Shown here: positions 16,326 through 23,460 of the stretch, piece by piece
How positions within the stretch are numbered: position 1 is the first letter of the stretch
How the letters are laid out: each line of letters starts with the position of its first letter
From: Nonomuraea guangzhouensis
Lineage (GTDB): Bacteria > Actinomycetota > Actinomycetes > Streptosporangiales > Streptosporangiaceae
Direction of reading: 5' to 3'
Assembly (NCBI RefSeq): GCF_019396345.1
Contig: NZ_JAHKRM010000001.1
Location: 310,001-374,000 of the forward strand
DNA length: 64,000 nt
Translations under genes and position numbers: made by a program
Notes under the pieces: generated by a model
The model's database searches: none
The model's input: the letters and a program-made list of their open reading frames with translations, nothing else
What the model was told of the DNA's origin: nothing

Positions 16326-17122
16326 CAATAACTCCGTTCCATGGCCCTGCGCTCCGCCCAGGGCATCGCGAGGAATCCGGCGGCGGTGTAGGCGAGGCCG
16401 AGTGCGACGGCTACGGCGAGGCGGCCTGGATCCAGCCCGGTGCCGCCGGTGAAGACGCCGCGGATCACATCCATGGCGGCCGTCACCGGCACCGCCTCGC
16501 CGAGCCACCGGACCGCCTCAGGGAGGTAATCCCGCGGAAAGGCGAACCCGGACAGCAAGGCGATCGCGTGGAACACACTGTTCTGGGTGATGTGCGCCTC
16601 ACCGGCGACGATCATCACGTTGCTCAGCACGGCCGACATCCCGAACACCGCCAGAACCAGCCCCGCCACGGCCAGCACCGCGTCCACCGCTCCCGTCGGC
16701 GCCGGCCGTACCCCGAACAGTGCCGCGAACCCGAACAGCACCGCCACCTCGACCGCCACCGCGGTGAAGGCGAACGCCGAGAACCCCAGCAGGTAGGGCA
16801 GACGCCGCGCCGGAGCCACGATCAACGCGCCCATCGTGCCCTCGCGCTGCTCCTGGATCATCGCCTTGCCGGTCCAGAGAATGCCGTGCACGACGAACAT
16901 GTACGCGGCGGCGCCCACGGCGATGTATCCGAGATAGTCGCCGGTGCCCGCCTTCCCGCGGAACTCCGCGGATATCTCACCACCTGCCACGGCCCGCAGC
17001 CCCAGATAGGCCAGCCCGATGGTGAAGACACCCAGCAACAGGGTGCCGATGAAGTATGACCAGGGGTAGGCCCGCCTGGTCACCAACCACGACCGTCTCA
17101 GGGTCGCCCATGCCACGCTCAT
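16325..17122 (-). CDS. ABC-2 type transporter permease, first gene of exporter operon
   Basis: 265 residues, six membrane segments. The loop AMIQEQREGTMGALIVAP is the conserved ABC-2 permease E-x-R-E-G-T-x element, and the AMDVIRGVFTGGTG region precedes the last segments. ATG at 17122, divergent from the HxlR-peroxiredoxin regulator with only 62 bp between starts. Three operator-like half sites occupy that gap, one overlapping this start codon, so the regulator is likely to repress this operon. Confidence 0.9.
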   Translation of the reverse strand: MSVAWATLRRSWLVTRRAYPWSYFIGTLLLGVFTIGLAYLGLRAVAGGEISAEFRGKAGTGDYLGYIAVGAAAYMFVVHGILWTGKAMIQEQREGTMGALIVAPARRLPYLLGFSAFAFTAVAVEVAVLFGFAALFGVRPAPTGAVDAVLAVAGLVLAVFGMSAVLSNVMIVAGEAHITQNSVFHAIALLSGFAFPRDYLPEAVRWLGEAVPVTAAMDVIRGVFTGGTGLDPGRLAVAVALGLAYTAAGFLAMPWAERRAMERSY

Positions 17123-17164
17123 GAGTCTCCTTTGGGAACTGACTGAGTTTCTATCAGAGACTCA
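17122..17164. promoter_or_regulatory. Putative HxlR operator between divergent exporter and regulator genes
   Basis: Half sites TGAGTCTC (17122-17129), TGAGTTTC (17144-17151) and GAGACTCA (17157-17164, inverted). The last two form a 21-bp imperfect palindrome with one mismatch centred on ATC at 17153-17155; the first is an exact inverted match to the third. Tight 62-bp divergent spacing fits autoregulation. Confidence 0.55.
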
Positions 17165-17184
17165 CTTGGCGGTAAAGTCACGGT

Positions 17185-18321
17185 ATGGCTAGAGAGCTGC
17201 GCTCGCAGGACGCCGAGTGCTCGATCGCGCAGGCGGCCGCCGTGATGGGCGACTGGTGGAGCCTGCTCATCGTCCGCGAGGTGACGCGCGGCCACCGCCG
17301 GTTCGACGACCTGCTGGGCGAACTGGGCATTTCCCGCAAGGTGCTAACGGAGCGGCTCAAGCACCTGGTGGAGCATGGGGTGCTGGTACGGGAGCCGTAT
17401 CAGAGCGGACCGGTGCGCTACGAGTATGTGCTGACGGACGCGGGGTGGGCGCTGGCGCCCATGCTGATCACCATGCAGGACTGGGCGGACCGCTGGCTCC
17501 TGGGCGACGGCACCCTCACGGGGGTGGCGGCACCGCGAAGCGCGGAAGCCGCCCGCGTCCACGCCCTGGTGGGCACCCGCGTCCCGACCCCCCTGTCGCT
17601 GCCCGCCACCATCAACCGTCCGCTGACCACCACCAACCGGCCCGGCACCCTCCACCAGCTGCCCGCTACCACCGACCAGACCGACACCGCCGCCGCCGGA
17701 CCCCGAGATACGGCCACCCATCCACCACTCACCACCGACCAAACCAGCGCCACCGACCACCCACCGACCACCCCCGGCCAGACCGACACCGCCGACCATC
17801 CACCATCCACCCGCGGCCAGACCGCCGGCCGTCCCCCGATAGCTGTCGGTCCGCCGGCGTCGGTGGGTGCGCGAACGCCGCTGCTCGATGTCGTGTCAGA
17901 GGCACGGGCGACGGTCCTGTTCGGCTATCCGGCGACGGGCATGCCCGCGCCGCTACCGCCCGGCTGGAATCAAGTCCCGGGAGCAGTGGGCTGCACGCTC
18001 GAGAACCGCATCTTCCGCGACAGGCACGCCGAGTTCGCCGACCGTGACATCGCCATCCACGGAGTGAGCACCCAACGGCCTGACGAGCAAACCGCCTTCG
18101 CCGCCGCGGAAGGCATCCCGTTCCCCCTGCTCTCGGACATGGACCTGCGGCTCGCGGCGGCCCTCCGTCTCCCCACGTTCCGCGCCGGTCAAGCCCTGCG
18201 GCTCAAGCGCCTGATCCTGGTCGTGGACCGCCTCCGCGTGATCCGCCACGTCATCTTCCCCGTACTGGACATCCCAGCCGCCATCACCGAGGCGCTGACA
18301 GCCACCGAGGCCATCACCTGA
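17185..18321 (+). CDS. HxlR-family regulator fused to a peroxiredoxin-like domain
   Basis: 378 residues. Residues 1-110 are an HxlR winged helix (CSIAQAAAVMGDWWSLLIVREV, RRFDDLLGELGISRKVLTERLKHLV). Residues about 130-225 are a Thr/Pro/Asp-rich linker with TTDQT, TPGQTDTADHPP-type repeats. Residues about 235-372 look like an AhpC/Bcp peroxiredoxin domain: VGCTLENRIFRDRHAEF aligns with the PGCTxxxCxFRD active site of Bcp, with Cys270 at the peroxidatic position. The protein has only two cysteines, C12 and C270; C12 corresponds to the redox-sensing Cys position of YodB, HypR and QorR. A redox-controlled repressor of the divergent exporter is the inference. Starts at ATG 17185. Confidence 0.82.
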   Translation: MARELRSQDAECSIAQAAAVMGDWWSLLIVREVTRGHRRFDDLLGELGISRKVLTERLKHLVEHGVLVREPYQSGPVRYEYVLTDAGWALAPMLITMQDWADRWLLGDGTLTGVAAPRSAEAARVHALVGTRVPTPLSLPATINRPLTTTNRPGTLHQLPATTDQTDTAAAGPRDTATHPPLTTDQTSATDHPPTTPGQTDTADHPPSTRGQTAGRPPIAVGPPASVGARTPLLDVVSEARATVLFGYPATGMPAPLPPGWNQVPGAVGCTLENRIFRDRHAEFADRDIAIHGVSTQRPDEQTAFAAAEGIPFPLLSDMDLRLAAALRLPTFRAGQALRLKRLILVVDRLRVIRHVIFPVLDIPAAITEALTATEAIT

Positions 18322-18363
18322 TCCCCCACACACCCCTGGCGACCGTCGGCCCCCTGCGAGCTA

Positions 18364-19173
18364 CTAACAGGTCGACCGCTCATCGAAGGCGTTACGGAGG
18401 GTGTAGTCAGCGGTGGCGTAGTCGCCGCCCTGAAGCTGATCACCAGCGAAATAACCTGCCACTCCGGGGATCCGGTCGGCGTAGGCCTCGGCATCATCGC
18501 GAGGACGGTAGCCGAGCCGGTCGTCGAGCTCCCAGAACCGGCGGCTGTTGGCAGAGACCGCGTACGCGGCGGTGAAGGTGACGTCGGCCCGGGTCAGTGC
18601 GGCCCAGACGAACCCGGCGCAGTCGTCGGGGCTCAGCCAGGTGGCCAGGTGCCGCGGCTCGCTCGGCTCCGCCTCCAGGCTGCCGATGCGCAGGCACACC
18701 ACCTGCAGGCCGAACTTGTCGGCGTACAAGCGGCCCAAGGCTTCCACGGCGACCTTGCTGACGCCGTACAGCCCGTCGGGGCGGGGCGGCATCTGCGCCG
18801 AGACCGTCTGCGCTGCCGGATAGCAGCCGGTCAGCCGGTTGCTACTGGCGAGCACCACACGCTTGGTTCCCGTGCGTCGTGCCGCCTCCAGCACGTGGTG
18901 GGTGCCCAAGACGTTGCCTTCCAGAAGGTCGGCGAGCGGCGCCTCGTCCGGCACTCCGGCCAGGTGTACGACCGCGTCGGCACCATCGATGACCGATATC
19001 GCATCCTCGATGCCGGCCAACTGGGCTTGATGGACCTCCTCGTTCGGTCCTTCGGCGGTCAGCGGTGCGCGATCGACCGAGATCAGCCGGCGTAGCCGAC
19101 GCCGTAGCGGTTCACGCAGCACAGAGCCAACCTGTCCGGCGGCACCGGTGAGAACGACCGTCTCCACTGTCAT
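18364..19173 (-). CDS. udh: NAD-dependent uronate dehydrogenase-like SDR
   Basis: 269 residues, extended SDR fold. NAD-binding TGAAGQVG near the N-terminus; catalytic YGVSK with upstream Ser in VLASSNRLTG. The stretches GPNEE, ASSNRLTGCYP, PRPDGLYGVSK and LATWLSPDDCAGF parallel Agrobacterium uronate dehydrogenase, which oxidises galacturonate or glucuronate to the aldarolactone. ATG 19173. It stands alone, converging with the HxlR-peroxiredoxin gene; no other uronate genes are nearby, so the physiological substrate is uncertain. Confidence 0.72.
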   Translation of the reverse strand: MTVETVVLTGAAGQVGSVLREPLRRRLRRLISVDRAPLTAEGPNEEVHQAQLAGIEDAISVIDGADAVVHLAGVPDEAPLADLLEGNVLGTHHVLEAARRTGTKRVVLASSNRLTGCYPAAQTVSAQMPPRPDGLYGVSKVAVEALGRLYADKFGLQVVCLRIGSLEAEPSEPRHLATWLSPDDCAGFVWAALTRADVTFTAAYAVSANSRRFWELDDRLGYRPRDDAEAYADRIPGVAGYFAGDQLQGGDYATADYTLRNAFDERSTC

Positions 19174-19344
19174 AGGGCTGAAGTGTGCCAGCGGTCACCG
19201 ACATTTGATCCTCTGGCGCGTTGACGGCCAATCCCGCCGAGTATTCCTAGATCATTTGCTGGAACTTCCAGGACCCGCGACCCTTCGCGAACCGCGGTTC
19301 TGCCGGCCAGAAGTCGGCTCACGCGATCTTTCCCCGTCAGGCGG

Positions 19345-20319
19345 TCAGCTGGCGATTAACTGCTCCCGCTCTGCCAGCAGTGCCCTGCGCTGGGCCTCCA
19401 GCTGCTCTCCGCGCCTGGTCAAGACCTCTACGGTTTTGGTGACCCACTGGTGGAGAGAGGCCACCGCGTCGCGGGTCTTGTTGATGCGCTGGTGTTTGAG
19501 CGCGTCCGTGATGATGTTGTCGAAGAACGAGTCCACGAACCACCGCGTGTCCACCTTGGGCATCTGGAGCTCGGCGGCAAACCCGACATCTGCCAGTTCG
19601 CGGGAGAAGATGTCGAGCGCTCGTTGGGCGTGCCAGGCTGCTTCGTCCGCTCTTGATAGATGGCCGTGTTCGATGGCGTCGGCCGCCAAGCCACCGCCGA
19701 GCATGTCCCAGGTCGACGCGCCGCGTGCCTTGTTCAGGAACGTCAGGACGACGCCCAGTGCCTCGCCCGCGGCCATGCCCGCGTGCCGGGCTTCGGTGTG
19801 CTCCCTGAGGTCGGCTTGTGTGTTGGCCAGTTTCTTCGAGATCTCGAGTAGCTTCTGGCCGCGTTCGTCGTCCAGCCCGATCAGGAGTCGCTCCTTGTCG
19901 GCCAGCAGGTTCTCGTACGTCTGATGGGCCCCCGAGATCTCGGCCAGTTCTCGTTCGGTGGCCTCGAGGTCGGCGGTCAGGTCGTCGAGCCTGCGGCGCT
20001 GGCCGTGTAGCCGTTGCCAGGCGGCCTCCGCTTCGGCTCGTTCCCTGGTCAGGCGCTCCTCCTTGGAGCCCGCGATGGGGCCCGCGAGCACGGCCAGGAA
20101 GCCGCCGAGCTTGCCTTCGAGGCGGGTGACGTCGCGCTGTTCCTTGGCCAGTTGTGTCTCCAACTGGCTGGTCAGCTCGGTGACCTCCCGGATCTGGACG
20201 GTTGTCGTCTTCCGGCGGGTGGTCAGGTGGTCGAATCGGCGAGTCTGCTCGCGGGACTCTCGTAATTTACGGTCAACGTCTTCGAAAGCGTCCACATGGG
20301 TTCTACGAATGGTGAGCAT
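19345..20319 (-). CDS. Coiled-coil protein of unknown function
   Basis: 324 residues, not recognised. Residues about 10-180 are heptad-rich and charged, predicted long coiled coil, interrupted by a short hydrophobic stretch (GGFLAVLAGPIAGSKEERL, about 72-90) that could be a hairpin or membrane-touching element. Residues 185-290 look globular (GASTWDMLGGGLAADAIEHGHL, WFVDSFFDNIITDALKHQRI), followed by a final helix. There is no signal peptide and no cysteine. ATG 20319 lies 37 bp after the neighbouring repeat-containing gene, so the two are probably co-transcribed. Confidence 0.75.
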   Translation of the reverse strand: MLTIRRTHVDAFEDVDRKLRESREQTRRFDHLTTRRKTTTVQIREVTELTSQLETQLAKEQRDVTRLEGKLGGFLAVLAGPIAGSKEERLTRERAEAEAAWQRLHGQRRRLDDLTADLEATERELAEISGAHQTYENLLADKERLLIGLDDERGQKLLEISKKLANTQADLREHTEARHAGMAAGEALGVVLTFLNKARGASTWDMLGGGLAADAIEHGHLSRADEAAWHAQRALDIFSRELADVGFAAELQMPKVDTRWFVDSFFDNIITDALKHQRINKTRDAVASLHQWVTKTVEVLTRRGEQLEAQRRALLAEREQLIAS

Positions 20320-20356
20320 GTGGGGTTCCGTTCCTTCTTGGAGGCTGTGGTCGGGT

Positions 20357-21616
20357 TCAGGCCACGAGGGCTGAGGACCGGTCCGTCAAGTCACAGCTGA
20401 TGACCATCGGTACGTCGTGGGTGGTGCGCTGGGTGGCGCACAGCCAGTCGTTGAGCGAGCCGGTGAAATCCGATGGCGGGCCCACCTTGAGGTGGGTGAC
20501 AAGAGCTGTGCCAGGAGGTGGACCGGCTTTGGGAGAGGCGGTCTGGCCCATGGCAGGGGCGGAGTCGGCTTTGAGGTGGGCGACGTGGCCCACGCCAAGG
20601 GGTGAATCGGCCTTGAGGTAGGCAACCTGGCTCACACCAGGGGGTGGACCGGCCTTGAGGTAGGCGACCTGGCCGGCGCCGGGAGGCGGACCGACCTTGA
20701 GCCGGCCGATGCGGCCTATGCGGCCGTGGCCGGACGGGTCGGCGGCGCAGGGGGTGAGGTGGACGGTGAACGGTGAGCTGCCGTGGCCGGCTGAGGCTGC
20801 TATGCGCTGGTGGTCGTCGATCACGCGCTCGGTGGCGTCCGGGTGGGTCGCGACGAAGGTCAGGTGATCAGTGAGGAGGTGGTTGGCCACTCTGCGGAGG
20901 AGGCGGGTGGCGCACAGACTGTGGGCGCAGGCCGCGCCGTCGAGGGTGATCTCGGGCAGGGCGAAGCGGCTCAGCCCTCTGGACGTGACGCGTAGACAGT
21001 CGCAGGCGCCGGTGTCGGCCGGGTCCCATGGCGGGCAGGTGGCGTCCCCGTGCACTTGCACGTCCCAGCCCAGCCAATCATCGGCCAACCGGAAACCGGA
21101 TGGCTCTCCCCCAGCCCGGAATCCGGACGATTCACCTGCAGTCCGGACACTTGGCGGCCCACCCGCAGCCCGAACACCGGACGGCCCACCCGCACTCGCC
21201 CGCGACGAAACGGTGGGATTGTCGGCGTCCCGCTCGCAGGTGAGGAGGGTGATGCCGGTCAGCGGGTCGATGACCAGGCCGCCGCACTCCTGGGCGACCG
21301 CGCGGGCCGCGGCGCGGGCCACCTGGACGCTGGTGGGCAGCGCGTGCGGAGGTGCCGTGGAGGAGATCACGACATGCTGCTGGGCCCGGCGGAGCAGGTG
21401 ACGCTCCTCGACCGCGAGCGTCACACCAGCCGGCCGCCACGGGGTGCGGTGATGGGTGACAGTGAGGAGCGGACTGCCCAGGGCCGCGCTCACCCCCCGT
21501 CTGTACGGCCTGCCGACCCGCCATGGCATGAACGACTCGATGTCGAAGGGGGTCCGCTCGACGGGAACGACGAAGTGGGACGTCAGCCGATCAGGCAAGG
21601 GGAGAGTGATCTTCAC
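20357..21616 (-). CDS. Unrecognised protein with two in-frame tandem-repeat arrays
   Basis: 419 residues from GTG 21616, which has GGAGG 6 bp upstream (an in-frame ATG 27 bp further up does not). Order: an N-terminal domain of about 140 residues; four 9-residue repeats (GGPSGVRAA, GGPPSVRTA, GESSGFRAG, GEPSGFRLA); a Cys-containing middle domain with CDC and further Cys (a possible metal site); then 5.6 copies of a 14-residue repeat such as LKVGPPPGAGQVAY; and a short tail FTGSLNDWLCATQR. No signal peptide or membrane helix. Function unknown. Pairs with the downstream coiled-coil gene. Confidence 0.7.
   Translation of the reverse strand: MKITLPLPDRLTSHFVVPVERTPFDIESFMPWRVGRPYRRGVSAALGSPLLTVTHHRTPWRPAGVTLAVEERHLLRRAQQHVVISSTAPPHALPTSVQVARAAARAVAQECGGLVIDPLTGITLLTCERDADNPTVSSRASAGGPSGVRAAGGPPSVRTAGESSGFRAGGEPSGFRLADDWLGWDVQVHGDATCPPWDPADTGACDCLRVTSRGLSRFALPEITLDGAACAHSLCATRLLRRVANHLLTDHLTFVATHPDATERVIDDHQRIAASAGHGSSPFTVHLTPCAADPSGHGRIGRIGRLKVGPPPGAGQVAYLKAGPPPGVSQVAYLKADSPLGVGHVAHLKADSAPAMGQTASPKAGPPPGTALVTHLKVGPPSDFTGSLNDWLCATQRTTHDVPMVISCDLTDRSSALVA
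20465..20701. repeat. 42-bp in-frame tandem repeat, about 5.6 copies
   Basis: Units beginning around CGGCCTTGAGGTAGG recur every 42 bp on the plus strand, encoding 14-residue units on the minus strand (LKAGPPPGVSQVAY type). Divergence between copies is modest, so the array is probably still changing in copy number. Confidence 0.85.
21083..21190. repeat. 27-bp in-frame tandem repeat, 4 copies
   Basis: Encodes four 9-residue units of GGPSGVRAA type on the minus strand, in the same gene as the 42-bp array but with a different unit, so the two arrays arose independently. Confidence 0.75.
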
Positions 21617-21747
21617 GAGAGCCTCCAGAGTGCGGTGAGGCACTCAGGATCCGCGACCGGCAGGCGACCGCGTGGAGGCGAACGGCGTTCTGGGGATAAC
21701 CATCGGCCGCCGGCTCACGACTGTGGACAAAAATCTGTGGGCAAAGG

Positions 21748-23460
21748 TCAGGGCGCCGATCTGAAGATCGCCAACGTCTGCCCCGGCAGCCAGACACCCT
21801 CCTCACCAGCAGCGACCGGCTCATCAGAGGCCAACAGCACAGCCCCCACAGAAACCGGCAAAATACCAGAATCCTCTCCAAAATTGACGGTGACGCACAG
21901 CGACCCCCGCCACATGACCAGCCACTTCCCCAACGGATCGAACTCCACCCGAACCCCATCGAACCGCGGATCCGACAGCTCAGGCAGCGCCTTACGCAGC
22001 GCGATCAGGTCCCGATACCAGCAGAGCAACGACCAGTGAACCTCCTGCTTCACCTCATCCCAATCAAGCTTGGACCGCAGGAACGTCTCCACCCGCGACG
22101 GATCAGGCGCGTCCCAGGCGTACCCGAACCCGTCGAACTCCCGTTCCCGACGCCCGCCCTCGCTCTCCCGCAGCTGCGCGTCGACGTGGTCGGAGAAGAA
22201 CAGGAATGGCGTACCGGCCCCCCACTCCTCCCCCATGAACAGCATCGGAGTGAACGGCGAGGTCAGCAGCAGCCCGGCGCCGAGTTTGAGCGCGGAGACC
22301 GGCAGTCTGTCGCCCAGCGGGCGGTTGCCGATCTGGTCGTGGTTCTGCAGGCAGGCGACCAGCCGGTGACCGGGCACTCCGGCGAACGGCGCGCCGTGCG
22401 TGCGGCCGCGGAAGCTCGACCAGCCACCGTCGTGTACGACGCCGCCGGTCAGCGCCTTGGCCAGCGTGGACAGGTTGGTGAAGTCGGCGTAGTAGCCGTG
22501 GCTCTCGCCGCTCACCGCGCAGTGCAAGGCGTGGTGGACGTCGTCGTCCCACTGCGCGGTCATGCCCAGCCCGCCCGCGTCGCGGGAGCGGACCATGCGG
22601 GGGTCGTTCAGGTCGGACTCGGCGATGAGCGACAGGGGCCGGCCCACCGCGCAGGACAGCGCGTCCACCTGGTCGGACAGCTCGGCCAGCAGGTGTGTGG
22701 CCCGCCTGTCGTGCAGCGCGTGCACGGCGTCGAGGCGCAGCCCGTCGATGTGGTAGTCGCGCAGCCACTGCACCGCGTTCTCGATGAAGTAGCGGCGCAC
22801 CTCGTTGGACCCCGGCCCGTCGAGATTCACCGCCTCGCCCCAGTAGCTGCCCTCGAATCCGGCGAAATAGGGCCCGAACGGGTGCAGGAAGTTCCCGGAT
22901 GGTCCCAAGTGGTTGTAGACGACGTCGAGGATGACGCCGATGCCGGCGCGGTGGCAGGCGTCGACGAACGACTTGAGCCCGTCAGGGCCGCCGTACGTCT
23001 CGTTGACCGCGTACAGGTCCACTCCGTCGTAGCCCCAGTTGCGCCCGCCGGGCACCGGGGCCACCGGCATGACCTCCACGAAGTCGACGGACAGCTCGAC
23101 GAGGTGCGGCAGCTTCTCGATGGCCGCCTCGAACGTGCCGGTCTGGGTGAACGTGCCGATGTGCAGCTCGTAGACCACCGCGCCGCGCAGGTCACGGCCG
23201 GTCCACTCGTGGTCGGCCCAGGTGTAGCGCGCGTGGTCGTAGACGGCGCTGGGCCCGAAGACGCCGTCGGGCTGGCGGCGGGAGCGGGGGTCGGGGTAGG
23301 GGCCCTCGCCGTCGAGTACGTACCGGTAAAGGGTCCCGTGCCCGGCCTCGGGCACGTCGGCCGACCACCAGCCGCCCTCACCGGCACTCATCGCCCGGCG
23401 GCCGTCGAAGACATCGACCTCCACGGTCGCGGCGTTCGGTGCCCACACCTCAAAGATCAT
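21748..23460 (-). CDS. treZ: Malto-oligosyltrehalose trehalohydrolase
   Basis: 570 residues, GH13. It releases trehalose from the maltooligosyl trehalose made by TreY. An N-terminal CBM48-like domain (VWAPNAATVEVDV) precedes the barrel. Conserved regions include VYNHLGPSGN, the nucleophile Asp in DGLRLDAVHAL, the acid Glu in LIAESDLNDPR and LQNHDQIGNRP. ATG 23460 overlaps the treY stop by 11 bp. Third and last gene of glgX-treY-treZ. Confidence 0.96.
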   Translation of the reverse strand: MIFEVWAPNAATVEVDVFDGRRAMSAGEGGWWSADVPEAGHGTLYRYVLDGEGPYPDPRSRRQPDGVFGPSAVYDHARYTWADHEWTGRDLRGAVVYELHIGTFTQTGTFEAAIEKLPHLVELSVDFVEVMPVAPVPGGRNWGYDGVDLYAVNETYGGPDGLKSFVDACHRAGIGVILDVVYNHLGPSGNFLHPFGPYFAGFEGSYWGEAVNLDGPGSNEVRRYFIENAVQWLRDYHIDGLRLDAVHALHDRRATHLLAELSDQVDALSCAVGRPLSLIAESDLNDPRMVRSRDAGGLGMTAQWDDDVHHALHCAVSGESHGYYADFTNLSTLAKALTGGVVHDGGWSSFRGRTHGAPFAGVPGHRLVACLQNHDQIGNRPLGDRLPVSALKLGAGLLLTSPFTPMLFMGEEWGAGTPFLFFSDHVDAQLRESEGGRREREFDGFGYAWDAPDPSRVETFLRSKLDWDEVKQEVHWSLLCWYRDLIALRKALPELSDPRFDGVRVEFDPLGKWLVMWRGSLCVTVNFGEDSGILPVSVGAVLLASDEPVAAGEEGVWLPGQTLAIFRSAP

